Positions 15,140 through 24,169 of a stretch of 64,000 nt of DNA are shown here, one piece after another. Location of the stretch: NCBI RefSeq assembly GCF_013374115.1, contig NZ_AP022673.1, positions 586,501-650,500 of the forward strand. Reading direction: 5' to 3'. The notes beneath the pieces are model-generated. The model searched no databases, was not told the DNA's origin, and worked only from the letters and a program-made list of their open reading frames with translations. Position numbers and translations under genes: made by a program. This DNA is from Sphingomonas sp. HMP9 (lineage in GTDB: Bacteria > Pseudomonadota > Alphaproteobacteria > Sphingomonadales > Sphingomonadaceae). Positions within the stretch are counted from its first letter, which is position 1. Each line of letters starts with the position of its first letter.

Positions 15140-17515
15140 ATGTCACGACTGTTTTTCAAATGCCGATCGCCGCGCCGGTTCCTGCTGGGCACCGCGCTGA
15201 TCGCCCTGATCACCAGCGAGGCGCAGGCGCAGGACGGCGCTCCGCCGCCCGCGAACACCGAAGGCGATGACATCGTCGTGACCGCCACGCGCGTCGGCGC
15301 GGGTGAGAGCCGCGCGGTGCTGGTGCTCGGTCGCGACGACATTAACAGGCGGCCGTTCGGCGCCGACATCACCCAGAGCCTCAACCGAATCCCGGGCGTG
15401 CAGGCGACAACCGGCGACGCGCGTGGCGGCAGCTTCTCGTTCGAATCCGCGATGCGCGGGCTCAACAAGGAACAGGTCGGCTTCACGCTCGACGGCATCC
15501 CCACCGGTGACGCGCGCTTCAACGGCGGTTCGCCGCCACAGCGCTTCATCGAATCGAGCAACATCAGCCGCATCACCGTGTCGCAGAGCGCGGGCGACCT
15601 CGGTGCTCCGTCGCGCTTCGCGCTCGGCGGGTTTGTCGATTTCGTCACCGACGATCCCTCGCTCCAGCCCGCGGCCGCGTTCGAGGCAGGATATGGCTCC
15701 TACGACTTCTGGCGCACGTATTTCCGCATCGACACCGGCGAGATTGCGCCCGGCCTGTCCGCCTATGCAAGCTATTCGACGCAGGCGAACGATGTCTGGA
15801 CGGGGCCCGACAACCGCCATTCGAAGCGCGACCACGCCGAGTTCAAGGCCGTGCAGACCTTCGATGGTGGCTCCTTCATCAAGGCGCGCGTCAGCTGGAA
15901 CGACCAGCAGGACAATGACTTCAACATAGTCTCGCTCGCCGAATTCCGCGCCGATCCGCGATCGGACCGCGCCACCGACAAGTTGACCGGTATTCCGGCG
16001 GTCGACGTCGACTATGGCGGTGCGCTCGGCGGTACCCGGCAGGACCTGCTCGCCAACGCCAATATCGGGTTGCAGCTCGCGCCGAAGACGTTGCTGACGA
16101 TCAACCCCTATTACCAGACGCTGCGCGGTGAATCCTTCCGCTATCAGGATCGCGCGCGCTCGCTCACCGGCGGCGATCCGTACGCTGTGCTCCGCTACAC
16201 GGCGACCGGCGGCGCGGTTCGCCCGACGCTGACGACGCTGCGCAACAGTGCCGTCGTTGGCGGGCCCGCCGACATGCGGGTCACTCCGCGTGATCGCGAC
16301 CGCTACGGCGCGACCGGCGAACTCAAGCTCGACGACATGCTCGCCGGACACCGCATCCGCATCGGCGGCTGGTGGGAAGGCGGCAGCTCCAGCGAGGAAC
16401 GGCGCTTCTATCGCCTGATCGATCCGACCGCGGGCATCACCTATGATCGCAGCAAGCTCGCTTATGTCGAATATCGCCGCTCGACCGACATCGAGACGAC
16501 GATGCTCTACGCGCAGGACGCGATCACGCTGCTGCCGGGGCTGCTGCGCGTCGACCTCGGCGCCAACTGGCTCAACGTGAGATACAAGGCGCGCTCGCCG
16601 CTCGAATATAATGCGCAGCTGAACTTCTCGCAGCATTCGGCTATCAACCCGAAGCTCGGCTTCACGCTGACCCCGGCGCACGGCATCGAGCTGTTCGGCG
16701 GTTATGCGAAGAATTTCGCGGGCATCCCGGAGGACGCGTTCCTCGGCTCGACTGCGGTGATCAATCCCGGTTTGCTCGATCCGATCCAGTCGGAGAATAT
16801 CGATCTCGGCCTGCGCTACACCACCGGGCGTCTGGCCTTCTCGCTGCAGGGCTATTCGATCGACCTAAAGAACAATATCGGCATCGTCCCCAACGATCCG
16901 AGCGTCACCGAGCCCGACGAAATCCTCCGCGGCAACGTCGCCACTCGCGCCGCCAATATCGCCGGGCAGCGCACGCGCGGGATCGAGGCGACCGCGCTAG
17001 GCGATCTTGGGGTGATCGATTTCTACGCAAGCTATTCGTATCAGGATGCCCGGCATGACTCGCTGCCGGTCGGTTCCCCGGCGCGCGCCGCGCTTGACGC
17101 GGTCGGCGTGATCGCCGGCGCCCGGGTCCGCAACATCCCGAAGCACAGTGGCTATGCCGAGATCGGCGTGAAGCCGATCGAGGGCGCGCGGATCCTGGCG
17201 AACGTCCGCTATGTCGGTAGCCGCGTCGGCGGCCATCTGATCGCCGCGACCACATTCCGGGAAGTCGGTATCGAGACGATCCCGGGCTATGCCGTGGCCG
17301 GCGCGGCAGCGAGCTATACGGTGCTTGATGCGGGGCCGTTCCGCGGCCTGACGCTGCAGTTCAACGTCGATAACCTGTTCGACAAGGCGTATATAGGCTC
17401 CGTGTCCAGTTCGACCGCGACCCAGCCCGAATTCAGCCTGCCGGCGGTGACGCTGGACCGCTATTTCCTGGGGTCGCCGCGGACCTATACGCTGTCGATG
17501 CGCGTGAAGCTGTGA
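15140..17515 (+). CDS. TonB-dependent outer-membrane receptor
   Basis: 791 residues. A signal peptide (about 1-30, ending AQAQ) is followed by a TonB-box-like DDIVVTATRVG, a plug domain (about 50-170: DITQSLNRIPGVQATTGDA, RGLNKEQVGFTLDGIP, LGGFVDFVTDDPS) and a 22-strand-type barrel ending in VDNLFDKAYIG and a terminal YTLSMRVKL with the aromatic/hydrophobic end residue. It should import a ligand across the outer membrane using TonB-ExbBD. It is followed with overlap (TGATG) by a secreted phytase-like esterase and then a LacI repressor, so a phosphorylated or esterified sugar-like ligand is possible (inference). The palindrome at 15065-15080 suggests LacI control. Confidence 0.93.
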   Translation: MSRLFFKCRSPRRFLLGTALIALITSEAQAQDGAPPPANTEGDDIVVTATRVGAGESRAVLVLGRDDINRRPFGADITQSLNRIPGVQATTGDARGGSFSFESAMRGLNKEQVGFTLDGIPTGDARFNGGSPPQRFIESSNISRITVSQSAGDLGAPSRFALGGFVDFVTDDPSLQPAAAFEAGYGSYDFWRTYFRIDTGEIAPGLSAYASYSTQANDVWTGPDNRHSKRDHAEFKAVQTFDGGSFIKARVSWNDQQDNDFNIVSLAEFRADPRSDRATDKLTGIPAVDVDYGGALGGTRQDLLANANIGLQLAPKTLLTINPYYQTLRGESFRYQDRARSLTGGDPYAVLRYTATGGAVRPTLTTLRNSAVVGGPADMRVTPRDRDRYGATGELKLDDMLAGHRIRIGGWWEGGSSSEERRFYRLIDPTAGITYDRSKLAYVEYRRSTDIETTMLYAQDAITLLPGLLRVDLGANWLNVRYKARSPLEYNAQLNFSQHSAINPKLGFTLTPAHGIELFGGYAKNFAGIPEDAFLGSTAVINPGLLDPIQSENIDLGLRYTTGRLAFSLQGYSIDLKNNIGIVPNDPSVTEPDEILRGNVATRAANIAGQRTRGIEATALGDLGVIDFYASYSYQDARHDSLPVGSPARAALDAVGVIAGARVRNIPKHSGYAEIGVKPIEGARILANVRYVGSRVGGHLIAATTFREVGIETIPGYAVAGAAASYTVLDAGPFRGLTLQFNVDNLFDKAYIGSVSSSTATQPEFSLPAVTLDRYFLGSPRTYTLSMRVKL

Positions 17516-18633
17516 TGGCCGGCCGGATGCGGGGTGTCGTAGCGGCGATGCTGGCGCTGCTCTCGGCCGACGCCGGGGTGGGGCAGGGCACCGCGCATCC
17601 GGCGGCGACCCTGGTCGACAAGGTCGTACTCGTACCGGACCGCTTCGACCCGGCGTTCGGCGGTATCTCGGGGATCGCCTATGATCGGCGGCACCGGACC
17701 TGGCTGCTGCTCAGCGACGATCGTTCGGATCACGCGCCTGCGCGTTTTTATACGGCAAAGATCGATCGCAGCGCGCGAGGCCGCTGGCGCGTCTCGCAGG
17801 GCTGGCGTGCCGTACTGCGGGACGGGCAGGGGAATGCGTTTCCGGTCGCGGGACAGCACCGCGAGGCGGTCGACCCCGAAGCGATCCGCGTCGCTCCCGA
17901 TGGCAGCGTGCTGTGGACGACCGAAGGCGACGCCAAGGACGGCTATGGCCCTGCGGTGCGCCGCATGGACCGGCGCGGCCGCACGATCGCCACCGAGGCG
18001 TTGCCGGCGAACCTGCGGTTCGATCCGTCGGGCAAGCACGGCACGCGCGACAATCTGACGCTCGAAGGCCTCGACGTCACACCCGACGGCGCGACGTGGC
18101 TCGCGATGGAGGGGCCGCTGATCGAGGACGGCCTGCCTGCCGGCGACGATCGCCCGGCACTGGTCCGATTCACCCGGCGCGGCGATGGCGGCGCGCTGCA
18201 GTTCGTCTACCCCCTCGACGCGGTCCCGGCGTCGGTGCGCGGCAAACGGGCGGACAATGGCGTGTCGGAGATTCTGGCCGTCGATGATACCCGGATGCTG
18301 GTGATCGAGCGATCCGGCGTGCGCGTTGCGGAGGGACAATACCACTTCCACTGTCGCCTCTATCTCGCCGACTTCGCCCACGCCTCGGACGTCTCGGCGG
18401 TCGCAAGCTTGAAGGGCGCCGACATCCTGCCAGCGACCAAAAATCTGCTGTTCGACTTTGACAATCTACCCGCGAACCCTGGGAATCTCGAGGGCATGGC
18501 GTGGTGGCCGTCGACACGCGGCCGGCGGGACCGGATCGTCCTCGTCAACGACAATAATTTCGTCGCTGGCGAGCCGACCCGGCTGCTCCTCCTCTCCCTG
18601 GCCCCCGACGCGCTGCGCCCGCTCGCCCGCTGA
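17515..18633 (+). CDS. Esterase-like phytase family protein, exported
   Basis: 372 residues. An N-terminal signal peptide (about 1-24) is followed by the esterase-like/phytase-like beta-propeller domain (PF13449 type): GGISGIAYDRRHRTWLLLSD, the acidic EAIRV patch, NLTLEGLDVTPDGATWLAME and GNLEGMAWWPS near the end, with glutamates repeated as EA/EG at the propeller centre. Its real activity is not well defined; members are usually named for possible esterase or phytase action in the periplasm. The ATG at 17515 overlaps the receptor stop (TGATG); GTG 17512 is the alternative. The coupling suggests that it processes the ligand of that receptor. Confidence 0.82.
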   Translation: MAGRMRGVVAAMLALLSADAGVGQGTAHPAATLVDKVVLVPDRFDPAFGGISGIAYDRRHRTWLLLSDDRSDHAPARFYTAKIDRSARGRWRVSQGWRAVLRDGQGNAFPVAGQHREAVDPEAIRVAPDGSVLWTTEGDAKDGYGPAVRRMDRRGRTIATEALPANLRFDPSGKHGTRDNLTLEGLDVTPDGATWLAMEGPLIEDGLPAGDDRPALVRFTRRGDGGALQFVYPLDAVPASVRGKRADNGVSEILAVDDTRMLVIERSGVRVAEGQYHFHCRLYLADFAHASDVSAVASLKGADILPATKNLLFDFDNLPANPGNLEGMAWWPSTRGRRDRIVLVNDNNFVAGEPTRLLLLSLAPDALRPLAR

Positions 18634-18666
18634 GGGCACCGGTTGCCGGTCGGGCGCCGCGATCCC

Positions 18667-19704
18667 ATGCCCGACGTCACACCACCGAGTTTCACGCACT
18701 TCATGCCCGACGCTTCCCCCACCCGGCGCCCGACGCTCAAGGATCTCGCGCGAGAGGCCGGGGTGTCGTTGGCAAGCGCCTCCTACGCCGTGAACGGCAA
18801 TGGCTCGGTCGGCGAACAGACCCGCGCGCACATCCTCGCGGTCGCACAGCGCATCGGCTACCGCCAGAACATCGTCGCGCGCGCGATGAAGACCGGCCGA
18901 TCGGGCACGCTTGCGCTTGTCCTGCCCGATCTCACCAACCCGTTCTTCCCCGCGCTGGCACAGGCGGTATTCCGGGCAGCGCGCAGCCGCGGCCACGCGA
19001 TGTTCCTGATCGACACCGAGGGGAACGAGGCGCTGGAGGCCGCGGCGCTCGCAAAAGTCACGGACCTCGGCGTCGATGGCGTCGTCTGGTTCCCGATCCG
19101 CGACAAGGACACGTCGCAAGGTGTGCTCTCCCGCACGCCCGTGGTCGTGCTCGATCGCACGATTCCCGGCTATGCGACCGTCGGGATCGATTATGTCGGC
19201 GCCGGCCGGATCGCCGCGCGGCACCTGCTGGATGCGGGGCATCGTCGTATCGGGATCATTTCCGGGCCGACCGATATCGCTAGCATGCGCGACCGCTGCG
19301 ACGGCGCAGAGGTACTAATTCGTGCGGAGGGTGAACTCGCTTTCCGGGTTAGCAACGCCTTTTCGGTGGATATCGAACCACAGGCGCAAGTCGCTCTTCT
19401 CCGCAGCGGCGCGACGGCTGTCTTCGCCGCTGCCGACGTGATCGCGATCGGCGCGCTCCGCCATGTCCAGTCGAACGGCCTTCACGTACCCCACGATCTG
19501 TCCATCTTGGGTTTCGACGACATTCCGCTGGCCGAGCAATGCCTGCCCGCGCTGACCACGATCGAGCTGCCGGCGGAGGAGATGGCCGAACGGGCGCTGG
19601 AGCTTCTGGAACACCAGATAGTCGCCGCGCCACCCCTTTCGTCCGCTATCGTCCTGCTCGGCACGCGGATCGTGGGCCGCTCATCCGTATGGCCTCGAGG
19701 TTGA
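18667..19704 (+). CDS. LacI-family transcriptional repressor
   Basis: 345 residues from ATG 18667; ATG 18703, just before RRPTLKDLA, would give the usual length and may be the true start. The N-terminal helix-turn-helix reads TLKDLAREAGVSLASASYAV followed by the hinge RIGYRQNIVARAMKTGRSGT. The periplasmic-binding-protein-like domain contains LVLPDLTNPFFPALAQAVF, VVLDRTIPG, GHRRIGIISGP and ILGFDDIPLAEQCLPALTTI. It is the last gene of the receptor-esterase run, and the perfect palindrome at 15065 is the probable binding site. The effector is likely a sugar or sugar-derived ligand. Confidence 0.9.
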   Translation: MPDVTPPSFTHFMPDASPTRRPTLKDLAREAGVSLASASYAVNGNGSVGEQTRAHILAVAQRIGYRQNIVARAMKTGRSGTLALVLPDLTNPFFPALAQAVFRAARSRGHAMFLIDTEGNEALEAAALAKVTDLGVDGVVWFPIRDKDTSQGVLSRTPVVVLDRTIPGYATVGIDYVGAGRIAARHLLDAGHRRIGIISGPTDIASMRDRCDGAEVLIRAEGELAFRVSNAFSVDIEPQAQVALLRSGATAVFAAADVIAIGALRHVQSNGLHVPHDLSILGFDDIPLAEQCLPALTTIELPAEEMAERALELLEHQIVAAPPLSSAIVLLGTRIVGRSSVWPRG

Positions 19705-19905
19705 GCGCACGTGGCAGTTGGCGGAGACGCTTGCCATTCTGTTCAGTCCATTCGCGCTGCAATCAGAACGTCAACGACTGACTATGGGTCTTGCCTGCCC
19801 CGCGATGCTGGGCAGTTCCGCCCAAACATTGCCATTCCACCAGCGAGCTCCGCCACCCGAAACCGGACATTGCGTAATGACGGGATTTGCCCGAACATTG
19901 TGCGT

Positions 19906-19983
19906 GCCAGCGTGACGGAATTGGTAGACGTATCGCTACAGCGATCCCGGCGACGGGTGCGGGTTCGATCCCCTGCCGTTGGA
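19906..19983 (+). tRNA. tRNA-Leu-like element with a 4-nt anticodon loop (probable pseudo-tRNA)
   Basis: The sequence folds as a class II tRNA. The acceptor is GCCAGCG (19906-19912) with CGTTGGA (19977-19983), with a G-T pair and a terminal mismatch. The D arm is ACG GAATTGGTAGA CGT, the leucine-type D loop. The anticodon arm ATCGC/GCGAT has only TACA as loop, three bases fewer than normal. The long variable arm CCCG GCGA CGGG ends in a GNRA tetraloop. The T arm GCGGG/CCTGC has an 8-base loop beginning TTCGATC. All stems are kept, so it was derived from tRNA-Leu, but the short anticodon loop makes decoding unlikely. It could be a pseudogene or a tRNA-like RNA with another role. Confidence 0.55.
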
Positions 19984-20066
19984 AACTTCGCTCAGTTCCG
20001 GTCAGTTCGGCTGCTTGCTTGTCCCGATACGTCGCATGAGCATGCAGATTTAGGCGTCGCCGATCA

Positions 20067-20384
20067 TTAGTAGTAGAACTTAGTTTTTGCTTTGCCGCCC
20101 GCGTCTAGCGAAAGCGTAAAAGAAGTCCATTCCCCTCCCGTATGACATTTCATCAACCCCCGAAGCTTCGTGCAAAGCTCGGCATTGTCGGTCGCATATC
20201 CAGCCGCAGTATCTGGATATTTCTGCGTCCCATGTTGTATGACTGAAAGCGAGCTGCTGACGGTGCTGTAACGTTCTACATATTCGTATTCACACGTGAT
20301 AGATTCGTAAGGACCCTCGACCTGATCAAGCATCAGCTGAGCCAGTTCCGTCATTATCTCGGCCTGCTTCTCTATTGGGTTCAT
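20067..20384 (-). CDS. YezG/DUF600-like immunity protein, orphan
   Basis: 105 residues, acidic, without signal peptide. It starts MNPIEKQAEIMTELAQLMLD and ends with WTSFTLSLDAGGKAKTKFYY, a layout like the YezG/DUF600 immunity family (N-terminal helix of the type I..IA..L, beta-sheet core, final F.L..D..G.....F.Y strand). YezG proteins neutralise YeeF-type nuclease toxins in the producing cell. The ATG 20384 has GGAG about seven bases upstream. No toxin gene is visible nearby, so it may be an orphan or a protective immunity gene. It is convergent with the tRNA-Leu-like element at 19906. The family assignment rests on pattern only. Confidence 0.5.
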   Translation of the reverse strand: MNPIEKQAEIMTELAQLMLDQVEGPYESITCEYEYVERYSTVSSSLSVIQHGTQKYPDTAAGYATDNAELCTKLRGLMKCHTGGEWTSFTLSLDAGGKAKTKFYY

Positions 20385-20579
20385 CTCCAAGCTCCGCTTT
20401 TGCATCATCCGCTACCAAACCGCGTGAACCTTGGTATCCTAGCGATGCAAACCTAACGCATCCCGACCGAATAAGGGGGGGGTTTTCGACGATCCCGAGC
20501 CGAAAGCCGCCAGTCCGGTTTCCTCCCAACCACGACGTCCATGACGGCAGATCGGATGCCAAAAGGGGTCACCGCGGAG

Positions 20580-20650
20580 ATGAATGAGCGTCTGAAGTTG
20601 GGAGGCGGGGGAGGGGGCGCGAATGGCCGACTATGGGTCGTCTGGACGCC
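20580..20650 (+). repeat. Dispersed two-block repeat, copy 7
   Basis: Block one GAATGAGCGTCTGAAGTTGG; block two is the reference form GAATGGCCGACTATGGGTCG. It lies in the 371-base gap 20385-20755, which holds no gene. Confidence 0.7.
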
Positions 20651-20755
20651 ACTTGCCTGTGTAACTGCGGCAGCACGGCTGGTTTGGCGGGGCCTCCGTA
20701 TCGACGGAGCGAATGGCTGGCGTGATCAGCGAATCTATCGCATTGCTCGGTTGAT

Positions 20756-21247
20756 ATGACAGGTTACTCCACATCGGGCATCGCGCCATTGCTCGCGTTG
20801 GCGACAGCGGCGCTGGCTGCGCCGCCCGCGGTCCATACGCCCGCTCTCGGAAGCCCGGAACGCACCGCGATCGTCAAGACACTCCACGCGGGCGACGATA
20901 GCGCGCAATCGCGTTTCACCTTCCGCGCGTTTCGCGTCCTTTCGGCGGGCCCGGGTGCGATTGCCTATGTTCGCGGCGCAGGGCCGGTCGGCACCTTCCA
21001 GGCCATCCTGAAGCGCGACGGCCAGGCTGGGTGGCGCAAGATCTGGGGCGAGGGCGATGGCGGCAGCAGCAGTTGCGAAGTCGGCGCGCGGCATTATGCC
21101 TGGGCCTTGCAACTTGTGCGTACCTACACGGCCAACCCCGATACGATCTTTCCGGGCATTGTCGCGCGGACCGGGGACTTGCGACGCATGGCGAAAGCGG
21201 AGCCCGACGCGCAATGCGTCGGTGATTTGAACGGCGGCCCCAGCTGA
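20756..21247 (+). CDS. Exported hypothetical protein
   Basis: 163 residues with a likely signal peptide (hydrophobic stretch GIAPLLALATAALAA at about 8-22). The mature part contains ERTAIVKTLHAGDDSAQSRF, AIAYVRGAGPVGTFQAIL and two cysteines near CEVGARHYAW and AQCVGD that could form a disulfide bond. I do not recognise the family. It opens a run of exported proteins (20756-26860) on both strands, several with small periplasmic domains. The start ATG 20756 has weak ribosome-site support but places the signal peptide correctly. Confidence 0.6.
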   Translation: MTGYSTSGIAPLLALATAALAAPPAVHTPALGSPERTAIVKTLHAGDDSAQSRFTFRAFRVLSAGPGAIAYVRGAGPVGTFQAILKRDGQAGWRKIWGEGDGGSSSCEVGARHYAWALQLVRTYTANPDTIFPGIVARTGDLRRMAKAEPDAQCVGDLNGGPS

Positions 21248-21273
21248 TTGCGGGCCAATGGCCCCACTTGGCA

Positions 21274-22191
21274 TTATTGATCGGACGCCGCGCTCGATGC
21301 CGCTTCCACCACCGCCGATGCCTGTTCCGCCATCTGACTGCAGAGCGTGCGTTCCGACGACTTCTGTGCGCGGGCATTGTCGGCCAGTGACATGGTCTGT
21401 CCTTCGCGAACCTCTTCGGGGCGGGCGGGGTTGCTCGAGTCCATCACGCCGATGACCTGCGGCCCGACGATCTCACCGCGTCGACCGACGGCTTGCTGGG
21501 CAAGCGCCGCCGGGGTGACGGTCATGCCCGCGACCGTCGCGACAACCGACTTGCGGGTATTGGCGACATCGACGGCAGTGGCGAACCCCTTGCCCATGCA
21601 ATATTCCATCAGGCCAAGGTGATTGTAGACCGAGCCGAACGCGGTCTGCAGCTGTCGGTCGGTCGGCAGCTCCTGCGCCTGCGAAGGGCCAAGCGCCAAC
21701 ACGCCGGCGACAATGGCGGCCGTCATGCGCCCGGCGAGCGCGGTACGAAATCCCTGCATTGAAATCTCATATGCCGGTGAGAGAACGCTCTCGATGTCAG
21801 GCCGCGGCAGTAGCGGCGGCGTGCTGTCCATGTAGGTCAACCAGTGCAGCCAGATGGTGTATGTCCGCATGCGCGTCAGCCGGATCTGGCACTTCAGTGC
21901 CATGCTCCCTCGAATGCTGCCGCCGATCCAGTTTTCATAGACCGCGCCGCATTCGGATGTTCGATAGGCCACCCATGACCGCTCGGCTTGGACAAGCGTC
22001 TGTTCCGATTTGATTTCGCGCTCTTCTCGAAGGCGCTTTATCGCGGCTCTATAATACCGGTTCAGCTCGGCATCGGCCTCGCCAAAACGATCTGCGAGGC
22101 AAGCGTCGGTATCTTGCGTCGACGATCCAGGGCATTGGCTAGCATCGGGCACGGCAACGGCTAACGCCAAAGCAAGGATCGCTAACATCAT
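21274..22191 (-). CDS. LprI-like (DUF1311) domain read in frame into a second exported protein
   Basis: 305 residues in one open frame that looks like two genes. Residues 1-130 form a signal peptide and a DUF1311/LprI domain (cysteine-rich, TDACLADRFGEADAELNRYY, SWVAYRTSECGAVYENWIGG), related to mycobacterial lysozyme inhibitor LprI. At residue 145 a second signal peptide begins with MQGFRTALAGRMTAAIVAGV and leads into an unknown periplasmic protein with two late cysteines; its own ATG would be at 21759. No stop codon separates them. It may be a true fusion with an internal membrane helix, a lost stop codon, or two overlapping genes. It is convergent with the gene at 20756. Confidence 0.6.
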   Translation of the reverse strand: MMLAILALALAVAVPDASQCPGSSTQDTDACLADRFGEADAELNRYYRAAIKRLREEREIKSEQTLVQAERSWVAYRTSECGAVYENWIGGSIRGSMALKCQIRLTRMRTYTIWLHWLTYMDSTPPLLPRPDIESVLSPAYEISMQGFRTALAGRMTAAIVAGVLALGPSQAQELPTDRQLQTAFGSVYNHLGLMEYCMGKGFATAVDVANTRKSVVATVAGMTVTPAALAQQAVGRRGEIVGPQVIGVMDSSNPARPEEVREGQTMSLADNARAQKSSERTLCSQMAEQASAVVEAASSAASDQ

Positions 22192-22272
22192 AGGCCTCCA
22201 GTCTCGAACATCTGAGCGCCGATCCGCTGCCCGAAGGGGTCGGGCTTTGCAACGCGCATCCGTAGGAGACGG

Positions 22273-23364
22273 CTAGGGTCGAGTAGCGCGCGGGAGATGC
22301 AGCGACGACCACGGGATGACCGCCCAATCCGGCGCGTCGCACGGGCGCTGCGCTCTGGGGAAATAGGCGCCTAGCCAAAGGCCCTTTTCGGAAAGCGCCC
22401 ATGCCGGAAAATCCCAGACTTCGGGATCGGAATAATCACATGCGTCGTCATCTCCTTTGCTCGGCGGCTCCATCTCTTCGGGATGAAAGCGCTTCAGCAA
22501 CGCGACAACGCCCGGCGCGAAGCGGTTGCTGCGATATTTGTACCACGCGTCGCTATCTTCGGCCGGAACCGATTCCGATCCGAAGGAGAGCACCGCGTCC
22601 AGTATGAATTCCCCGCCGGTAGCCATGTCATAGCTATGGCCCTCGGTGCCGAAGTCCGGGTGTGCGGTACCCGCGCAGCTCCAGCTACTCGTCCAGAGAT
22701 AACTCATATGGTTCACCCCGAGCCAGGGCTTGTCCGCCTCCGCAACATCGGTGCCGGGCTGTCCGTCCGATCCGGTGCACGCGAACCAGGCGGAGACGTT
22801 CTGCCATTGATTGCGGGCAAGCGCGTGGTTGACCGCGACCACGGCAGCCGTGGAATAGCCGCCTTCGATCCGGAACAAGCGGATGCCGGAAAGCGCTTCC
22901 CGATACCACCGGATCGTCTTGCCGTTGATCGTCTCGGCCTGCTGCGGTGTGAGGTGAAGACCAGCAAGACGCCAACGCTCATAAACGCTGAGTTTGGGCG
23001 GCAGGTCGGCCGGAAGCCCGGCCGGACCGGCGGCTGGATGCAGGCTTACGGCCAGGCGTCTGGCGTTGGCAGTGGTCAGGGTGCCGACGAGGTTCGGTCC
23101 AGTTCGCTTCAGGAGCAGGTGATCGCCGGTCGTGCGCGACTCCAGAGTCAGCGTTGTTCCCGTAGCCGTGCCGGAGAGATCGATGTCGAGCCGCGACGTC
23201 TGGTAGAAATAGTGCCCATCGACCTCGCCCTGGTCCTCCGTCATCGCCACGACGATGCGCGCGGTACCGGCCACGCCTTCGAAAACCGTCTCCGGCGCAG
23301 CCGAAGCGCTTGCTGGCAGCATCAGAGCGCAGAACGCAGCGGCTAGAGCAGGAAGTCGATGCAT
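22273..23364 (-). CDS. Exported hypothetical protein (363 residues)
   Basis: A clear signal peptide (MHRLPALAAAFCALMLPASA at the start, cleaved after the next ASA-type site) precedes a protein with an N-terminal beta-rich part (VDGHYFYQTSRLDIDLSGT) and a C-terminal part rich in Trp, Tyr and paired cysteines (WFACTGSD, SSWSCAG, DACDYSD). I recognise no enzyme motif. The start ATG 23364 was chosen for the signal peptide. It probably acts in the periplasm or outside the cell. It is the neighbour of other exported proteins of unknown role. Confidence 0.6.
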   Translation of the reverse strand: MHRLPALAAAFCALMLPASASAAPETVFEGVAGTARIVVAMTEDQGEVDGHYFYQTSRLDIDLSGTATGTTLTLESRTTGDHLLLKRTGPNLVGTLTTANARRLAVSLHPAAGPAGLPADLPPKLSVYERWRLAGLHLTPQQAETINGKTIRWYREALSGIRLFRIEGGYSTAAVVAVNHALARNQWQNVSAWFACTGSDGQPGTDVAEADKPWLGVNHMSYLWTSSWSCAGTAHPDFGTEGHSYDMATGGEFILDAVLSFGSESVPAEDSDAWYKYRSNRFAPGVVALLKRFHPEEMEPPSKGDDDACDYSDPEVWDFPAWALSEKGLWLGAYFPRAQRPCDAPDWAVIPWSSLHLPRATRP

Positions 23365-23616
23365 GGGAAGACCGAACCGTGGGATGGGCGTGGAGCCCGC
23401 GTTAAGGCATCTCCACGCCGACGGCGACCGCAAATCGCCGTGACGAGGAGGCGGCAATCAGGGCCGGTCCGCGCCGACTAATGGTCTGTTCGCCGGCAAG
23501 CGGCATCGTATTCAGTGGCGTTTTGGTGTGACTGCAGCCACAGGGCTCACCGACTGCACCTGATGCGCGAAAACGCTCCGGTCATACGCGCTCGGCGTAG
23601 CAGGGAAGAAAGCACG

Positions 23617-24060
23617 ATGCCGTTGTTCCGCGTTGTGATGTTCACCGCCGTCGTTGCCGCAGCTGCGTGGACACCCGTGTCCATTCACGCCGAACCCCGT
23701 GCTGAACCGCGCGCGTTCCTTCTCCCGCTGAGTGATCAGGACGAACGGTCTACGCAGGAAACCGGATGCACATCGACGTTCACCGTCGGCAGGCACGACT
23801 ATCTGCAACTGGTCGGCACCGAACTTCTCCTCCGTGATCGACACGGGCTGCATTCCTGCCGCTTTTCGACGGTCGCCACCGAGGATCTGGAGACTGGGCG
23901 GAACAACGTCTCGTGTGCAGGCTATCGACTGCGCATCCGATCGTCCGGCAAGGCCACCTCGAACCTCGCATCGGACAGCAGCAGCAGACGCGCCGCCCTG
24001 ACAATCGATCGGGGCGGCGTTGCAACGAGCATGCGCGGTATCTGGGGCGTGGCATGCTGA
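23617..24060 (+). CDS. Exported hypothetical protein (147 residues)
   Basis: The start ATG 23617 has GGGAAG about eight bases upstream. Residues 1-26 form a signal peptide (MPLFRVVMFTAVVAAAAW, cut near HA-E). The mature part is polar with cysteine pairs (ETGCTSTF, HSCRFST, VSCAGYR) that suggest disulfide bonds in the periplasm. The last 25 residues include TIDRGGVATSMRGIW. I do not recognise the family. It is oriented with the LprI-domain gene that follows and may share its transcription. Confidence 0.55.
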   Translation: MPLFRVVMFTAVVAAAAWTPVSIHAEPRAEPRAFLLPLSDQDERSTQETGCTSTFTVGRHDYLQLVGTELLLRDRHGLHSCRFSTVATEDLETGRNNVSCAGYRLRIRSSGKATSNLASDSSSRRAALTIDRGGVATSMRGIWGVAC

Positions 24061-24169
24061 ACACGACCGACCGATCCTGCGTCCTAAAACCGTCGACGCT
24101 GATTCTAGCTGAAACGGATACGCTCTTGTCACACACTATTGCGAGACGTGCTCGATAATCAGGATAGCG

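Noticed and set aside
15143..16681. 512-codon minus-strand frame opposite the TonB receptor
   Set aside because: Antisense shadow; the plus strand has signal peptide, plug and barrel motifs.
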